From Glandiceps talaboti (taxonomy: Eukaryota; Hemichordata; Enteropneusta; Spengelidae): a stretch of 64,000 nucleotides of DNA. The position numbers were made by a program, and so were the translations under genes. The notes under the pieces are model-generated. The model made no database searches. It saw only the letters and a list, made by a program, of their open reading frames with translations, and was not told the origin of the DNA. This document shows, one piece after another, positions 51,035 through 64,000 of the stretch; the first letter of the stretch is position 1; the number at the start of each line of letters is the position of its first letter. Location of the stretch: positions 24,026,173 to 24,090,172 of the forward strand of contig NC_135562.1 in the NCBI RefSeq assembly GCF_964340395.1. The letters run 5' to 3'.

Positions 51035-51399
51035 TGTCATGAAAATAATTTTGATATAGCTTTTAGTTTTAATTAGTTATTTGCATATTTGTGTTTGGGT
51101 AATTAGCTCATCTCTTTGCAAACTTATTAAAACTTTTTGCATGGTTTTACCTATATTGAGCCATCAATCTCATTGCATGTTGGTCATTCAATCTAAATCT
51201 GTGGGCAATCTTGTTGGAGATGTTAAAATTCATACGATCTCTTCACTATTTCATTCTCAGATATAATTGAAAGTCTTTAAATTTTGAAACTGGATGCTAA
51301 GTCACGCCATAATCGCATAAGAGCCTCATTCTGGTGTACACATATGATTGTGGCCATATCAACATCGTGTGACGATTACAAGGAAGTTTCCGTGGCAAA
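51035..51399. other. AT-rich spacer
   Basis: No gene seen. AGGAAGTTTCCGTGGC at 51381 is also found near 30910, so a small shared repeat may be present. Confidence 0.45.
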
Positions 51400-52095
51400 C
51401 ATGTGAACTGTATAGTGACAACAAATGTGAACTGTAACCATGGTTAATGCATGCGAACTGTATAGTAACAACAAATGTTAACTGTAACCATGGTAACAAA
51501 TATAAACTTTAACCATGGTAACAAACATGAACTGTATAGTGACAACAAATGTGAACTTTAACCATGGTAACAAATGTGAACTGTATAGTAACAACAAATG
51601 TGAACTGTAACCATGGTAACAAATGTGAACTGTATAGTGACAACAAATGTGAACTGTAACCATGGTAACAAATGTGAGCGGTATAGTGACAACAAATGTG
51701 AACTGTAACCATGGTAACAAATGTGAACTGTATAGTGACAACAAATGTGAACTGTAACCATGGTAACAAATGTGAACTGCATAGTAACAACAAATGTGAA
51801 CTGTAACCATGGTAACAAATGTGAACTGTATAGTAACAACAAATGTGAACTGTATAGTGACAACAAATGTGAACTGTAACCATGGTAACAAATGTAGACT
51901 GTATAGTGACAACAAGTGTGATCTGTATACCGGTAGTGGCAACAAATATCAACTGTATCCATGGTAACAAATGTGACCTGTATAGTGGTAACAAGTGTGA
52001 ACTGTATAGTGAAAAGAAATAGCAAATGTACAATGTAACTTGGTAACATGTGACCTGTATAGTGACAACAAATGTGAACCGTGTAGTGACAAGAA
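51400..52095. repeat. Minisatellite array A9 (49-bp dimer) carrying RFX X-box palindromes
   Basis: Alternating half-units: a 25-bp form with GTAACCATGGTAACAAATG and a 24-bp form with GTATAGTGACAACAAATG, each followed by TGAACT. Perfect GTAACCATGGTAAC sites lie at 51484, 51607, 51656, 51705, 51754, 51803 and 51876. Both ends are more diverged. Minus-strand frames are artefacts. Confidence 0.95.
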
Positions 52096-52111
52096 ATATC
52101 ACCACCTGTCA

Positions 52112-52115
52112 ATAA

Positions 52116-52155
<40 letters not shown>

Positions 52156-52240
52156 GCCTTTATTTCAACTCGATAGACTGTTGAGCCAAATGGCTCTTCT
52201 CACACAGTGTCGAGCAATAAAAAAAATTTACACTATATAC
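52112..52240 (-). mobile_element. Retroelement 3' tail, minus orientation
   Basis: Read on the minus strand: GCTCGACACTGTGTGAGAAG, AGCCATTTGGCTC (hairpin), GTTGAAATAAAGGC and (TAA)n corresponding to (ATT)n at 52118-52154. This is a typical LINE/SINE end. Confidence 0.6.
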
Positions 52241-52244
52241 ATTA

Positions 52245-52400
52245 AAATTCAAGAAGGACATCAAGACATATCTGTTTGCAAGAGCTTTCTAACTTTTTAG
52301 ATTGATCTACTATTGTTCCTGTTCAGTGCCATAGAACATTGCATCGTATTGGATTTTGGCACTATACATATTCTTGGATTAATTGATTAATTGAAATATT
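52245..52400 (+). pseudogene. Last codons and 3' UTR of a CR1/L2-type LINE
   Basis: 52245-52292 reads KFKKDIKTYLFARAF then stop, the conserved C-terminal end of these proteins (compare FKKSLKTYIFRQ at 50837). The UTR contains TTTTGGCACTATACATATTC and ends in ATTGATTAATTG. It is extremely 5'-truncated. Confidence 0.82.
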
Positions 52401-52967
52401 AACTGTATAGTGACAACAAATATGGCCGCAATTGTTAACTGTAACCATTGCAACAATTGTGAACTGTAAAGGTTTCTTAACATTCTTATTTGCTGTAAAT
52501 CAGGAACACATTGTCATGAGGTCAGAGGTCAGCAAGAAAGTGACAAGAAATAGGAGAGGCAATGAGTATTTTATTACTGCATTAAAACAGCAAAACATAC
52601 TTGTTTGACATGATTCATAAGCATCAATCAAATCTGAATGCAACAGAATACAAGACACACATTTGGTATTTGCGTCTTACAAAGTACAATTTCACAGACA
52701 ATTTGGGAATTTTCTTCTGAATTTTGGTTCCATTGCTTTAAAGACAACATATTTCATCATTTTTGGAAAACTTTTAGAACATTATATTTTAGGAACATTA
52801 GCAATAAATGTGTTTTGTAATAAATAATTTGTGATGCATTGCCATGGGTGTATGCAGCTGTATGAGACATGATGGGCAGATACAGCCCTAGGCCACCATG
52901 CCATAATTGTCTCATTCTAATCCATTCTGAAGGCAATTAATCTGGACTCATTCAAAACCTTTTAACC
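52401..52967. other. AT-rich DNA, no gene
   Basis: One diverged A9-like unit (52410-52450). The plus frame 52638-52820 is unsupported. Confidence 0.5.
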
Positions 52968-53033
52968 TTCTGTAAGGGAGGTTATAATTTAAGGATGAAA
53001 AGTGTGTGTGTGTGTGTGTGTGTCAGTCTGTCA

Positions 53034-53081
<48 letters not shown>

Positions 53082-53104
53082 GCCTGTCTGCCTGCCTGCC
53101 TGCC

Positions 53105-53167
<63 letters not shown>

Positions 53168-53190
53168 TTGTGTCATCATTTTCTAATGTA
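52968..53190 (+). mobile_element. H3 element 5' part with (GT)n and (TCTG)n
   Basis: TTTTAACCTTCTGTAAGGGAGG, TTATAATTTAAGGATGAAAA, (GT)n (53002-53023), a (TCTG)n run with TGCC variants (53025-53170) and TGTGTCATCATTTTCT. This is the same order as at 49368 and, inverted, at 49290. Confidence 0.65.
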
Positions 53191-53427
53191 TGTGTCTATT
53201 TCTGTCTTTATTATATGTTCTGATATGTAGCAAAAATAACAACAAATACAGATTTTGATGTAAAAGCACAAAACATGGAATTGATTGAAAAGTTAATGGT
53301 TTTTGAATCACTATACTTGGTGAGTGTTAAATATTAGATTGAACCAATTTTCTGATCGTAACACATTCCATATAACTATTCAAAATCTTTGCATTCTTAG
53401 TGTCTGAGGGTAGGAGTAATATTCACC

Positions 53428-53475
<48 letters not shown>

Positions 53476-53539
53476 GTTGGGTGGACACTAGTAGAGGTGT
53501 GTGGCACCTATTTGTCCATTCCATTTACAGGCTGTCTTT
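53191..53539. other. AT-rich DNA with (AATC)n
   Basis: Pure AATC repeats at 53428-53474. No gene. Confidence 0.6.
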
Positions 53540-53585
53540 AATAAAGTTCAGTAGTGCTATAGGCATGGTGCAGTGTATGTATGTA

Positions 53586-53673
<88 letters not shown>

Positions 53674-54918
53674 CGGATGACTTAAACTCAAGGATGATTG
53701 ATTGCATTAGTATTTGGTTCCTCTTTGGTCAAAAAACTTTAACTACAAAGCCACTTGGCAGATTGGTCTGAAATTTTGCGGGAATGTTAGGGGTGTATGG
53801 ATTAAGAATTGTCATGACATGTAATGATAATCCCATAGGTGAGATGCAAATTAGGGCTATAAATGTGTCTTTTTGGTCAAACATCATTCTGTAATTCCAA
53901 AACCATTGAACATATTGGACTGAAATTTGATGGGAGTGTTCTTTGGGGTGTTTAGGTTAAGAATTGTTCTTGACCTGACCCATAAGTGATAAACAAATTA
54001 GGTCTAAAAATGTGTCTTTTTGTCAAAATTCTATAATGCCACAGCTACTCAGTGGATTGGGATTAAATTTAATGGGGATGTATTTGGGGATGTGTAGATG
54101 TAGGTGCATTCATTTGTGGATGTGTAGATGTACATGTAGGTACATTGATTTGGGGATGTGTAGATGTACATGTAGGTACATTGATTTGGGGATGTGTAGA
54201 TGTAGGTACATTCATTTGTGGATGTGTAGATGTAGGTACATTTGAGGATGTGTAGATGTAGGTACATTTGGGGATGTGTAGATGTAGGTACGTTTGTATA
54301 CTCATAACATGATGATCCCATCGGTGATATGTCTTGAAAATTACAAGGTGAATGGGGAGGCTGAACCTTTGTGCGGATGTTTCTGGAGGTGTTATTCTAC
54401 AGTTATTGCTCAAAACATTTTGACACAACTGGCCCCAGCAACCATGATCGTGCCCTTCGTAACTGTGAAATGATGATGCATATTACAAAGATAACAGGGA
54501 TGGGTAGGTAAGTGAGTAAACATACAATGTCTTGCAAAAATGCTGATCAATATTGTTCTTGAAGTCATTCGTGTCCTTTGACATGATTACATGGCTTGGC
54601 AAAGTGTTCCTTTCATTTATGACACGAACAGGGAATGAATATTTATGAATATCTAGTTTTGCAGGTGGCTTCTGAAGTTTATAGTTGTGACCTTAAGTTG
54701 CTGTGTACATACTCCTTGTCATGGTAACTGTGCAGTTTAACAGTGTATTCAAACATGTACATTTGTATACAAATATGTAACAGTCAAATTGTGGTATTTA
54801 TTTCAGTAGGCACATAAATAAAGATTCAAAACATGTATGCAGATATACCTAGCAACAAGACAACACATGTAGTAACAGCCAAATACAGTTGTGTTACAGC
54901 GTCATTGGCACTATTTTT
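53540..54918 (+). mobile_element. H1 element copy 6, with expanded internal repeat
   Basis: GTTCAGTAGTGCTATAGGC, GTAT repeats, (GT)n (53591-53672), core-A units with ATGCAAATTAGG, then a local minisatellite (54095-54293), core-B remnants and the 3' end ACAGTTGTGTTACAGC, GTCATTGGCACTA and T5. The first bases of the 5' terminus are missing. Confidence 0.83.
54095..54293. repeat. Minisatellite A10 inside H1 copy 6
   Basis: About seven units of GGGGATGTGTAGATGTAGG with optional ACATGTAGG and ATTCATTTG/ATTGATTTG linkers. The seed sequence corresponds to H1 core-A (compare GCATGTGTAGATGAAGG near 37757). Confidence 0.92.
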
Positions 54919-55129
54919 GTATTTTAATTGTTTCCTTATCACTAGCACTTTGGGTGTATGTATGTATGGTCTTTCTTGTCTTGTAGGCTATTGTTATTTT
55001 GTTTTTATCATTGTTCTGACTTGCCTGTGATGAAGTGCAGTAAAAAAACTGAGAATGCTCGGGAGAATAGATATGTCTTTTAAGTTCTTTTGAATGTGTT
55101 ATCTGTTAGTTTTGTCCTATTTCTAATGA
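54919..55129. other. Short spacer
   Basis: AT-rich, hydrophobic plus frame ending at 55030 unsupported. Nothing recognised. Confidence 0.5.
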
Positions 55130-57714
55130 CAGTGTATTCCATAGACTGGGTATGTACAGGACATGAAAGTCTATTCCATAGACAGGGTACAGGACATGAC
55201 AGTGTATTCTATAGACAGGGTACAGGACATGACAGTGTATTCTATAGACAGGGTACAGGACATGACAGTGTATTCTATAGACAGGGTACAGGACATGACA
55301 GTGTATTCTATAGACAGGGTACAGGACATGACAGTGTATTCTACAGACAGGGTACAGGACGTGACAGTGTATTCTACAGACAGGGTACAGGACATGACAT
55401 TGTATTCTATAGACAGGGTACATCACATAACATTGTATTCTACAGACAGGGTACAGCACATGACATTGTATTCTACAGACAGGGTACAGGACATGACATT
55501 GTATTCTATAGACAGGGTACAGCACATGACAGTGTATTCTATAGACAGGGTACAGGACATGACAGTGTATTCTACAGACAGGGTACAGGACATGACAGTG
55601 TATTCTATATACAGGGTACAGCACATGACAGTGTATTCTATTGACAGGGTACAGGACATGACAGTGTATTCTATAGACAGGGTACAGGACATGACAGTGT
55701 ATTCTATAGACAGGGTACAGGACATGACAGTGTATTCTATAGACAGGGTACAGGACATGACGTTGTATTCTATTGACAGGGTACAGGACATGACAGTGTA
55801 TTCTATTGACAGGGTACAGGACATGACAGTGTATTCTATATACAGGGTACAGGACATGACAGTGTATTCTATTGACAGGGTACAGGACATGACAGTGTAT
55901 TCTATTGACAGGGTACAGGACATGACAGTGTATTCTATAGACAGGGTACAGGACATGACAGTGTATTCTATTGACAGGGTACAGGACATGACAGTGTATT
56001 CTATAGACAGGGTACAGGACATGACAGTGTATTCTACAGACAGGGTACAGGACATGACAGTGTATTCTATTGACAGGGTACAGGACATGACGTTGTATTC
56101 TATAGACAGGGTACAGGACATGACAGTGTATTCTATAGACAGTGTATGTACATCACATGACAGTGTATTCTATAGATAGGGTATGTACAGCACATGACAG
56201 TGTATTCTATAGACAGGGTACAGCACATGACAGTGTATTCCATAGACAGGGTATGTACAGCACATGACAGTGTATTCTATAGACAGGGTACAGCACATGA
56301 TAGTGTATTCCATAGACAGGGTATGTACAGCACATGATAGTGTATTCTATAGACAGGGTACAGCACATGATAGTGTATTCTATAGACAGGGTACAGCATG
56401 TGACAGTGTATTCTATAGACAGGGTACAGGACATGACAGTGTATTCTATAGACGGTACAGCACATGACAGTGTATTCTATAGAAAGGATACAGGACATGA
56501 CAGTGTATTCTATAGACAGGGTACAGCACATGATAGTGTATTCTATAGACAGGGTACAGCACATGATAGTGTATTCTATAGACAGGGTACAGCACATGAC
56601 AGTGTATTCTATAGACAGGGTACAGGACATGACAGTGTATTCTATAGACGGGGTACAGGACATGACAGTGTATTCTATAGACAGGGTACAGGACATGACA
56701 GTGTATTCTATAGACAGGGTACAGGACATGACAGTGTATTCTATAGACGGGGTACAGGACATGACAGTGTATTCTATAGATGGGGTATGTACAGCACATG
56801 ACAGTGTATTCTATAGACGGTACAGTACATGAGTGTATTCTATAGACAGGGTACAGGACATGACAGTGTATTCTATAGACGGTACAGGACATGACAGTGT
56901 ATTCTATAGACGGTACAGTACATGACAGTGTATTCTATAGAGGGTACAGGACATGACAGTGTATTCTATAGACGGTACAGTACATGACTGTATTCTATAG
57001 ACGGTACAGGACATGATGGTGTATTCTATAGACAGGGTATGTACAGCACATGACAGTGTATTCTATAGACGGTACAGTACATGACAGTGTATTCTATAGA
57101 CGGGGTATGTACAGTACATGACATTGTATTGTATGGAAAGGATAAGGACATGACAGTGTATTCTATAGACACGATACAGCACATGACAGTGTATTCTATA
57201 GACACGATACAGCACATGACAGTGTATTCTATAGACACGATACAGCACATGACAGTGTATTCTATAGACACGATACAGCACATGACAGTGTATTCTATAG
57301 ACACGATACAGCACATGACAGTGTATTCTATAGACACGATACAGCACATGACAGTGTATTCTATAGACACGATACAGCACATGACAGTGTATTCTATAGA
57401 CACGATACAGCACATGACAGTGTATTCTATAGAAAGGATACAGCACATGACAGTGTATTCTATAGACACGATACAGCACATGACAGTGTATTCTATAGAA
57501 AGGATACAGCACATGACAGTGTATTCTATAGACACGATACAGCACATGACAGTGTATTCTATAGAAAGGATACAGCACATGACAGTGTATTCTATAGACA
57601 CGATACAGCACATGACAGTGTATTCTATAGACACGATACAGCACATGACAGTGTATTCTATAGACACGATACAGCACATGACAGTGTATTCTATAGAAAG
57701 GATACAGGACATAG
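55130..57714. repeat. Minisatellite array A11 (33-bp unit, about 78 copies), three zones
   Basis: Core ACATGACAGTGTATTCTATA with three linker regimes: GACAGGGTACAGG (55130-56130), mixed TATGTACAGC/GACGGTACAG units of varying length (56130-57140), and very uniform GACACGATACAGC units (57150-57714), in which GAAAGGATACAG units alternate near the end. As 33 is a multiple of 3, long frames are open on both strands. They are repeat artefacts. Confidence 0.98.
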
Positions 57715-57734
57715 TTTGTACTTTGTTTCTATAA

Positions 57735-58052
57735 TAATCTTTATGTTTTTAACACTTCACCATTTCCGTAGTTCTATAAAATTCCTTATGTTTATCACTT
57801 CACCATGTCCATAGTTCTATAATATTCCTTCATCATTTCCATAGTTCTATAAAATTCCTTTAATTATCACTTCACCATTTCCATAGTTCTAACTTCTATA
57901 AAATTCCTTATGTTTATCACTTCATCATTTCCATAGTTCTATAATATTCCTTCACCATTTCCATAGTTCTATAAAATTCCTTGTTTATCACTTCACCATT
58001 TCCATAGTTCTATAGAATTCCTTCACCATTTCCTTAGTTCTATAAAATTCCT
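57735..58052. repeat. Degenerate tandem repeat A12 (about 43/30-bp units)
   Basis: CACCATTTCCATAGTTCTAT plus AAAATTCCTT, with or without ATGTTTATCACTT. About nine irregular units. Confidence 0.9.
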
Positions 58053-58129
58053 AGTATTTGACTTGAGTATCGTTGAGTCCACTGTCTCTAATTTATGTGG
58101 TAATTTATGTGGTAATGATTTTGGGTCAA

Positions 58130-60716
58130 TTTGGTAGTCACATAGATTGCAGCATATTGGCAGTGTTGGCCGTTACATAGATTGCAGCATATTGGCAGTG
58201 TTGGCAGTTACATAGATTGCAGCATATTGGCAGTGTTGGCCGTTACATAGATTGCAGCATATTGGCAGTGTTGGCAGTTACATAGATTGCAGCATATTGG
58301 CAGTGTTGGCCGTTACATAGATTGCAGCATATTGGCAGTGTTGGCAGTCACATAGATTGCAGCATATTGGCAGTGTTGGCCGTTACATAGATTGCAGCAT
58401 ATTGGCAGTGTTGGCAGTCACATAGATTGCAGCATATTGGCAGTGTTGGCCGTTACATAGATTGCAGCATATTGGCAGTGTTGGCATTTACATAGATTGC
58501 AGCATATTGGCAGTGTTCGCAGTTACATAGATTGCAGGATATTGGCAGTGTTGGCCATTACATAGATTGTAGCATATTGGCAGTGTTGGCTGTTACATAG
58601 ATTGCAGCATATTGTCAGTGTTGGCATTTACATAGATTGCAGCATATTGGCAGTGTCCGCAGTTACATAGATTGCAGCATATTGGCAGTGTCCGCAGTTA
58701 CATAGAGTGCAGGATATTGGCAGTGCTGGCAGTTACATAGATTGCAGCATATTGGCAGTTTTGGCAGTTACATAGATTGCAGCATATTGGCAGTGTTTGC
58801 AGTTACATGATTGCAGCATATTGGCAGTGTTGGCAGTTACATAGATTGCAGCATATTGGCAGTGTTGGCAGTTACATAAATTGCAGCATATTGGCAGTGT
58901 TGGCAGTTACATAAATTGCAGCATATTGGCAGTGTTGGCAGTTACATAGATTGCAGCATATTGGCAGTGTTGGCATTTACATAGATTGCAGCATATTGGC
59001 AGTGTTCGCAGTTACATAGATTGCAGGATATTGGCAGTGTTGGCCATTACATAGATTGTAGCATATTGGCAGTGTTGGCTGTTACATAGATTGCAGCATA
59101 TTGTCAGTGTTGGCATTTACATAGATTGCAGCATATTGGCAGTGTCCGCAGTTACATAGATTGCAGCATATTGGCAGTGTCCGCAGTTACATAGAGTGCA
59201 GGATATTGGCAGTGCTGGCAGTTACATAGATTGCAGCATATTGGCAGTTTTATAGATTGCAGCATATTGGCAGTGTTTGCAGTTACATAGATTGCAGCAT
59301 ATTGGCAGTGTTGGCAGTTACATAGATTGCAGCATATTGGCAGTGTTGGCAGTTACATAGATTGCAGCATATTGGCAGTGTTGGCAGTTACATAAATTGC
59401 AGCATATTGGCAGTGTTGGCAGTCACATATATTGCCGCATATTGGCAGTGTTGGCCGTTACATAGATTGCAGCATATTGGCAGTGTTGGCCGTTACATTG
59501 ATTGCAGCATATTGGCAGTGTTGGCAGTTACATAAATTGCAGCATATTGGCAGTGTTGGCAGTCACATAGATTGCAGCATATTGGCAGTGTTGGCCGTTA
59601 CATTGATTGCAGCATATTGGCAGTGTTGGCATTTACATAGATTGCAGCATATTGGCAGTGTTCGCAGTTACATAGATTGCAGGATATTGGCAGTGTTGGC
59701 CATTACATAGATTGCAGCATATTGGCAGTGTCCGCAGTTACATAGATTGCAGCATATTGACAGTGTCCGCAGTTACATAGAGTGCAGGATATTGGCAGTG
59801 CTGGCAGTTACATAGATTGCAGCATATTGGCAGTTTTGGCAGTTACATAGATTGCAGCATATTGGCAGTGTTTGCAGTTACATAGATTGCAGCATATTGG
59901 CAGTGTTGGCAGTTACATAGATTGCAGCATATTGGCAGTGTTGGCAGTTACATAGATTGCAGCATATTGGCAGTGTTGGCAGTTACATAAATTGCAGCAT
60001 ATTGGCAGTGTTGGCAGTTACATAGATTGCAGCATATTGGCAGTGTTGGCCGTTACATAGATTGCAGCATATTGGCAGTGTTGGCCGTTACATTGATTGC
60101 AGCATATTGGCAGTGTTGGCAGTTACATAAATTGCAGCATATTGGCAGTGTTTGCAGTGACATAGATTGCAGCATATTGGCAGTGTTGGCAGTTACATAA
60201 ATTGCAGCATATTGGCAGTGTTGGCAGTCACATAGATTGCAGCATATTGGCAGTGTTGGCAGTTACATAGATTGCAGCATATTGGCAGTGTTGGCAGTTA
60301 CATAGATTGCAGCATATTGGCAATGTTGGCAGTTACATAGATTGCAGCATATTGGCAGTGTTGGCAGTTACATAGATTGCAGCATATTGGCAGTGTTGGC
60401 AGTTACATAGATTGCAGCATATTGGCAGTGTTGGCCGTTACATAGATTGCAGCATATTGGCAGTGTTGGCAGTTACATAGATTGCAGCATATTGGCAGTG
60501 TTGGCCGTTACATAGATTGCAGCATATTGGCAGTGTTGGCCGTTACATAGATTGCAGCATGTTGGCAGTGTTGGCCGTTACATAGATTGCAGCATATTGG
60601 CAGTGCTGGCAGTTATATAGATTGCAGCATATTGGCAGTGTTGGCAGTTACATAGATTGCAGCATATTGGCACTGTTGGCAGTCACATAGATTGCAGCAT
60701 ATTGGCAGTGTTTGAG
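58130..60716. repeat. Minisatellite array A13 (35-bp unit, about 74 copies)
   Basis: CATAGATTGCAGCATATTGG plus CAGTGTTGGC and AGTTA/CGTTA/AGTCA/ATTTA. A block marked by CAGTGTTCGC, GCAGGATATT and ATTGTCAGTG variants recurs at 58511, 59000 and, shortened, 59656 (489-bp spacing for the first two). Confidence 0.97.
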
Positions 60717-60937
60717 TAGTGTAATGAAAATAGTAGGCCATATGTAATAAAATTGAACCATTCCTCAAGATAAGATATACGGTCTACATGTATGTTACAT
60801 TACAATTTTGTAGACTTGAGTGAAAAAGACCAACATTGGTAAATGTGAAGAATTTGACTCGCAATGCAAACAAGAACTGAGTAGAAAGACCGACTCACAA
60901 TATTATCACTGTATCACTGTATTTGACGAAAGTTTTA
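60717..60937. other. Spacer between arrays
   Basis: AT-rich, no feature recognised. Confidence 0.5.
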
Positions 60938-61718
60938 GAAAACTAACAACAAAAATAGAAAACCTGACTAAGTAATATTTGACAATAGATAACAACAAAA
61001 ATAGAAAACCAGACTGAGTAATATTTGACAATAGACAACAAAAATAGAAAACCAGACTGAGTAATATTTGACAATCGACAACAAAAATAGAAAACCAGAC
61101 TGAGTAATATTTGACAATAGACAACAAAAATAGAAAACCAGACAGTAATATTTGACAATAGACAACAAAAATAGAAAACCAGACTGAGTAATATTTGACA
61201 ATAGACAACAAAAATAGAAAACCAGACTAAGTAATATTTGACAATAGACAACAAAAATAGAAAACCAGACTGAGTAATATTTGACAATAGATAACAAAAA
61301 AATAGAAAACCAGACTGAGTAATATTTGACAATCGACAACAAAAATAGAAAACCAGACTGAGTAATATTTGACAATAGACAACAAAAATAGAAAACCAGA
61401 CAGTAATATTTGACAATAGACAACAAAAATAGAAAACCAGACTGAGTAATATTTGACAATAGACAACAAAAATAGAAAACCAGACTAAGTAATATTTGAC
61501 AATAGACAACAAAAATAGAAAACCAGACAGTAATATTTGACAATAGACAACAAAAATAGAAAACCAGACTGAGTAATATTTGACAATAGACAACAAAAAT
61601 AGAAAACCAGACTAAGTAATATTTGACAATAGACAACAAAAATAGAAAACCAGACTGAGTAAGATTTGACAATAGATAACAAAAATAATAGAAAACTGGA
61701 GTGAGTAAGATTTGACTA
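60938..61718. repeat. Minisatellite array A14 (43-bp unit, about 18 copies)
   Basis: ACAACAAAAATAGAAAACCAG plus ACTGAGTAATATTTGACAAT, with 39-bp units lacking TGAG and a TCGAC variant repeating every several units. Long minus-strand frames are artefacts. Confidence 0.96.
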
Positions 61719-62914
<1,196 letters not shown>

Positions 62915-62983
62915 TTTTTAAGCACAACTGAACTGAGGTTCAGTAGTGCTATAGGCATGGTGAAATGTCTGTGTGTGTGCAGA

Positions 62984-63039
<56 letters not shown>

Positions 63040-64000
63040 TAAACAACTTAAACTCAAAAACTGCTGAACCGATTGCCATGATATTTGGTGGGTCCATTAC
63101 CTTGGGTGTCTAGTTGGGAAATTGTTCAAATCAAAATGATCGCATCACAGATGTGTGATTTGGGTCAAAAAATGTGATTTTTGGTCAAAAATCTTAAACT
63201 CAGAAACTACTGGGCAGATTGGTGCGAAATTTGGTGGGAACATTCTTAAGGGGATGTAAAGTAAGATTTGTCCATGACGGGATGATTCCATCAGTGATAT
63301 GCAAATTAGGGCTAAAAATGTGTCTTTTTGGTTGAAAATCTATAATTCCAAAACCACTTAGCAGATTGGGCTGAAATTTAATGGGAATGTATCTAGGGAT
63401 GTATGGACAAAGGAATATTAAGCATACCATGATTCCATGAGTGATATGCAAATTAGGTGTAAAAATGTTCATTTTTGGTCAAAAACTTATATCTCAAAAA
63501 CTACTTGGTTACCGAGTCTGAAACTTGGTGAGATGTTTCTGCATGTTATTCTTCAAAACATTTTGACAAAATTGGCCCTAGCAACCATGACCACGCCCTT
63601 AGCAACAACCAAATGGCAGTATATTTTGGTCAAATAACATATTGTAGGCAAATGAATAAACATTCAAAAAATGTATGCAAATACCGTAGCAACCATGACC
63701 ACGCCCATAGCAACAGCCAAACGGTCGTGTATTTCACAAAGATAACAACAGGGATTAATAGACAATTGAATAAACGTTCAAAAAATGTATGTAAATTTGC
63801 CTAGCAACAAGACCACGCCCATAGCAACAGCCAAATAATCATGTATATTGCAAAGATAACAACAGGAATAGAAAGACAAATGAATAAACATTCAAAAAAT
63901 GTATGCAAATGTGCCTAGCAACAAGACCACGCCCATAGCAACAGCCAAATGATCACATATATTGCAAAGATAACAAAGGGGATTAATAGACAATTGAATA
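62915..64000 (+). mobile_element. H1 element copy 7, cut by the window end
   Basis: T5, AAGCACAACTGAACTGAGG, the hairpin, (GT)n (62991-63036), two or three core-A units and at least three core-B units. It is close to copies 1 and 5 over its whole length, pointing to recent spread. Confidence 0.9.

Noticed and set aside
51478-52112. Three overlapping minus frames of 155-198 codons
   Set aside because: Translation of array A9; overlapping frames with the same motif shifted.
55090-57734. Long open frames of up to 338 codons on both strands
   Set aside because: They translate a 33-bp tandem unit. The unit length is a multiple of three, so frames cannot close, and both strands are equally open.

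Overview
This is AT-rich eukaryotic, non-coding DNA, almost certainly from a marine invertebrate animal. The evidence is C-terminal remnants of CR1/L2-type LINEs (non-LTR retrotransposons), a tRNA-derived SINE with a LINE-like tail, many dispersed elements carrying (GT)n or (TCTG)n microsatellites, and very many long minisatellites. I cannot fix the phylum. Amphioxus, other invertebrate deuterostomes and lophotrochozoans all fit. No complete host gene is visible and nothing looks bacterial or viral.

Layout: 1-4040 minisatellite; 4041-7840 unique DNA with one exon-like segment, a 43-bp minisatellite, a G-quadruplex motif and a dispersed repeat (family B); 7845-10907 a fold-back element containing an H1 element and a SINE; 11030-14083 a 25-bp array; 14129-14165 a second exon-like segment; 14935-15835 a 29-bp array; 17025-18217 H1; 18626-20635 a 38-bp array; 20636-20962 an H1 tail joined to a fold-back terminus; 21528-25510 a 32-bp array; 25700-28640 family B and two LINE remnants; 30371-30590 a palindromic MITE-like element; 31511-34750 a long element with 10-bp inverted ends (H2); 34922-35278 a second SINE; 36126-38230 H1 copies; 38860-42368 a 28-bp array; 42696-44415 rearranged H1; 45719-48900 a small array, family B and coding-looking scraps on both strands; 48900-53172 H3 elements, LINE remnants and an array of RFX-like sites; 53540-54918 H1 with a newly expanded internal repeat; 55130-61718 four successive arrays; 62237-62339 (AG)n; 62915-64000 H1, cut by the window end.

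Tandem arrays cover roughly 45% of the window by my coordinates. The best candidate for an undescribed system is the H1 family: T-tract insertion, an 11-bp subterminal inverted repeat, a 5' hairpin, a microsatellite just inside the 5' end, two kinds of internal tandem unit, and a short 3' hairpin. This matches the layout known for non-autonomous Helentron (DINE-1/HINE-like) elements. One copy has its empty site preserved on the opposite arm of the fold-back element it entered. Two other families (H2, H3) share parts of this layout. Host coding potential is limited to weak exon-like segments at 4327-4377, 14129-14165 and 47677-47857 (minus).
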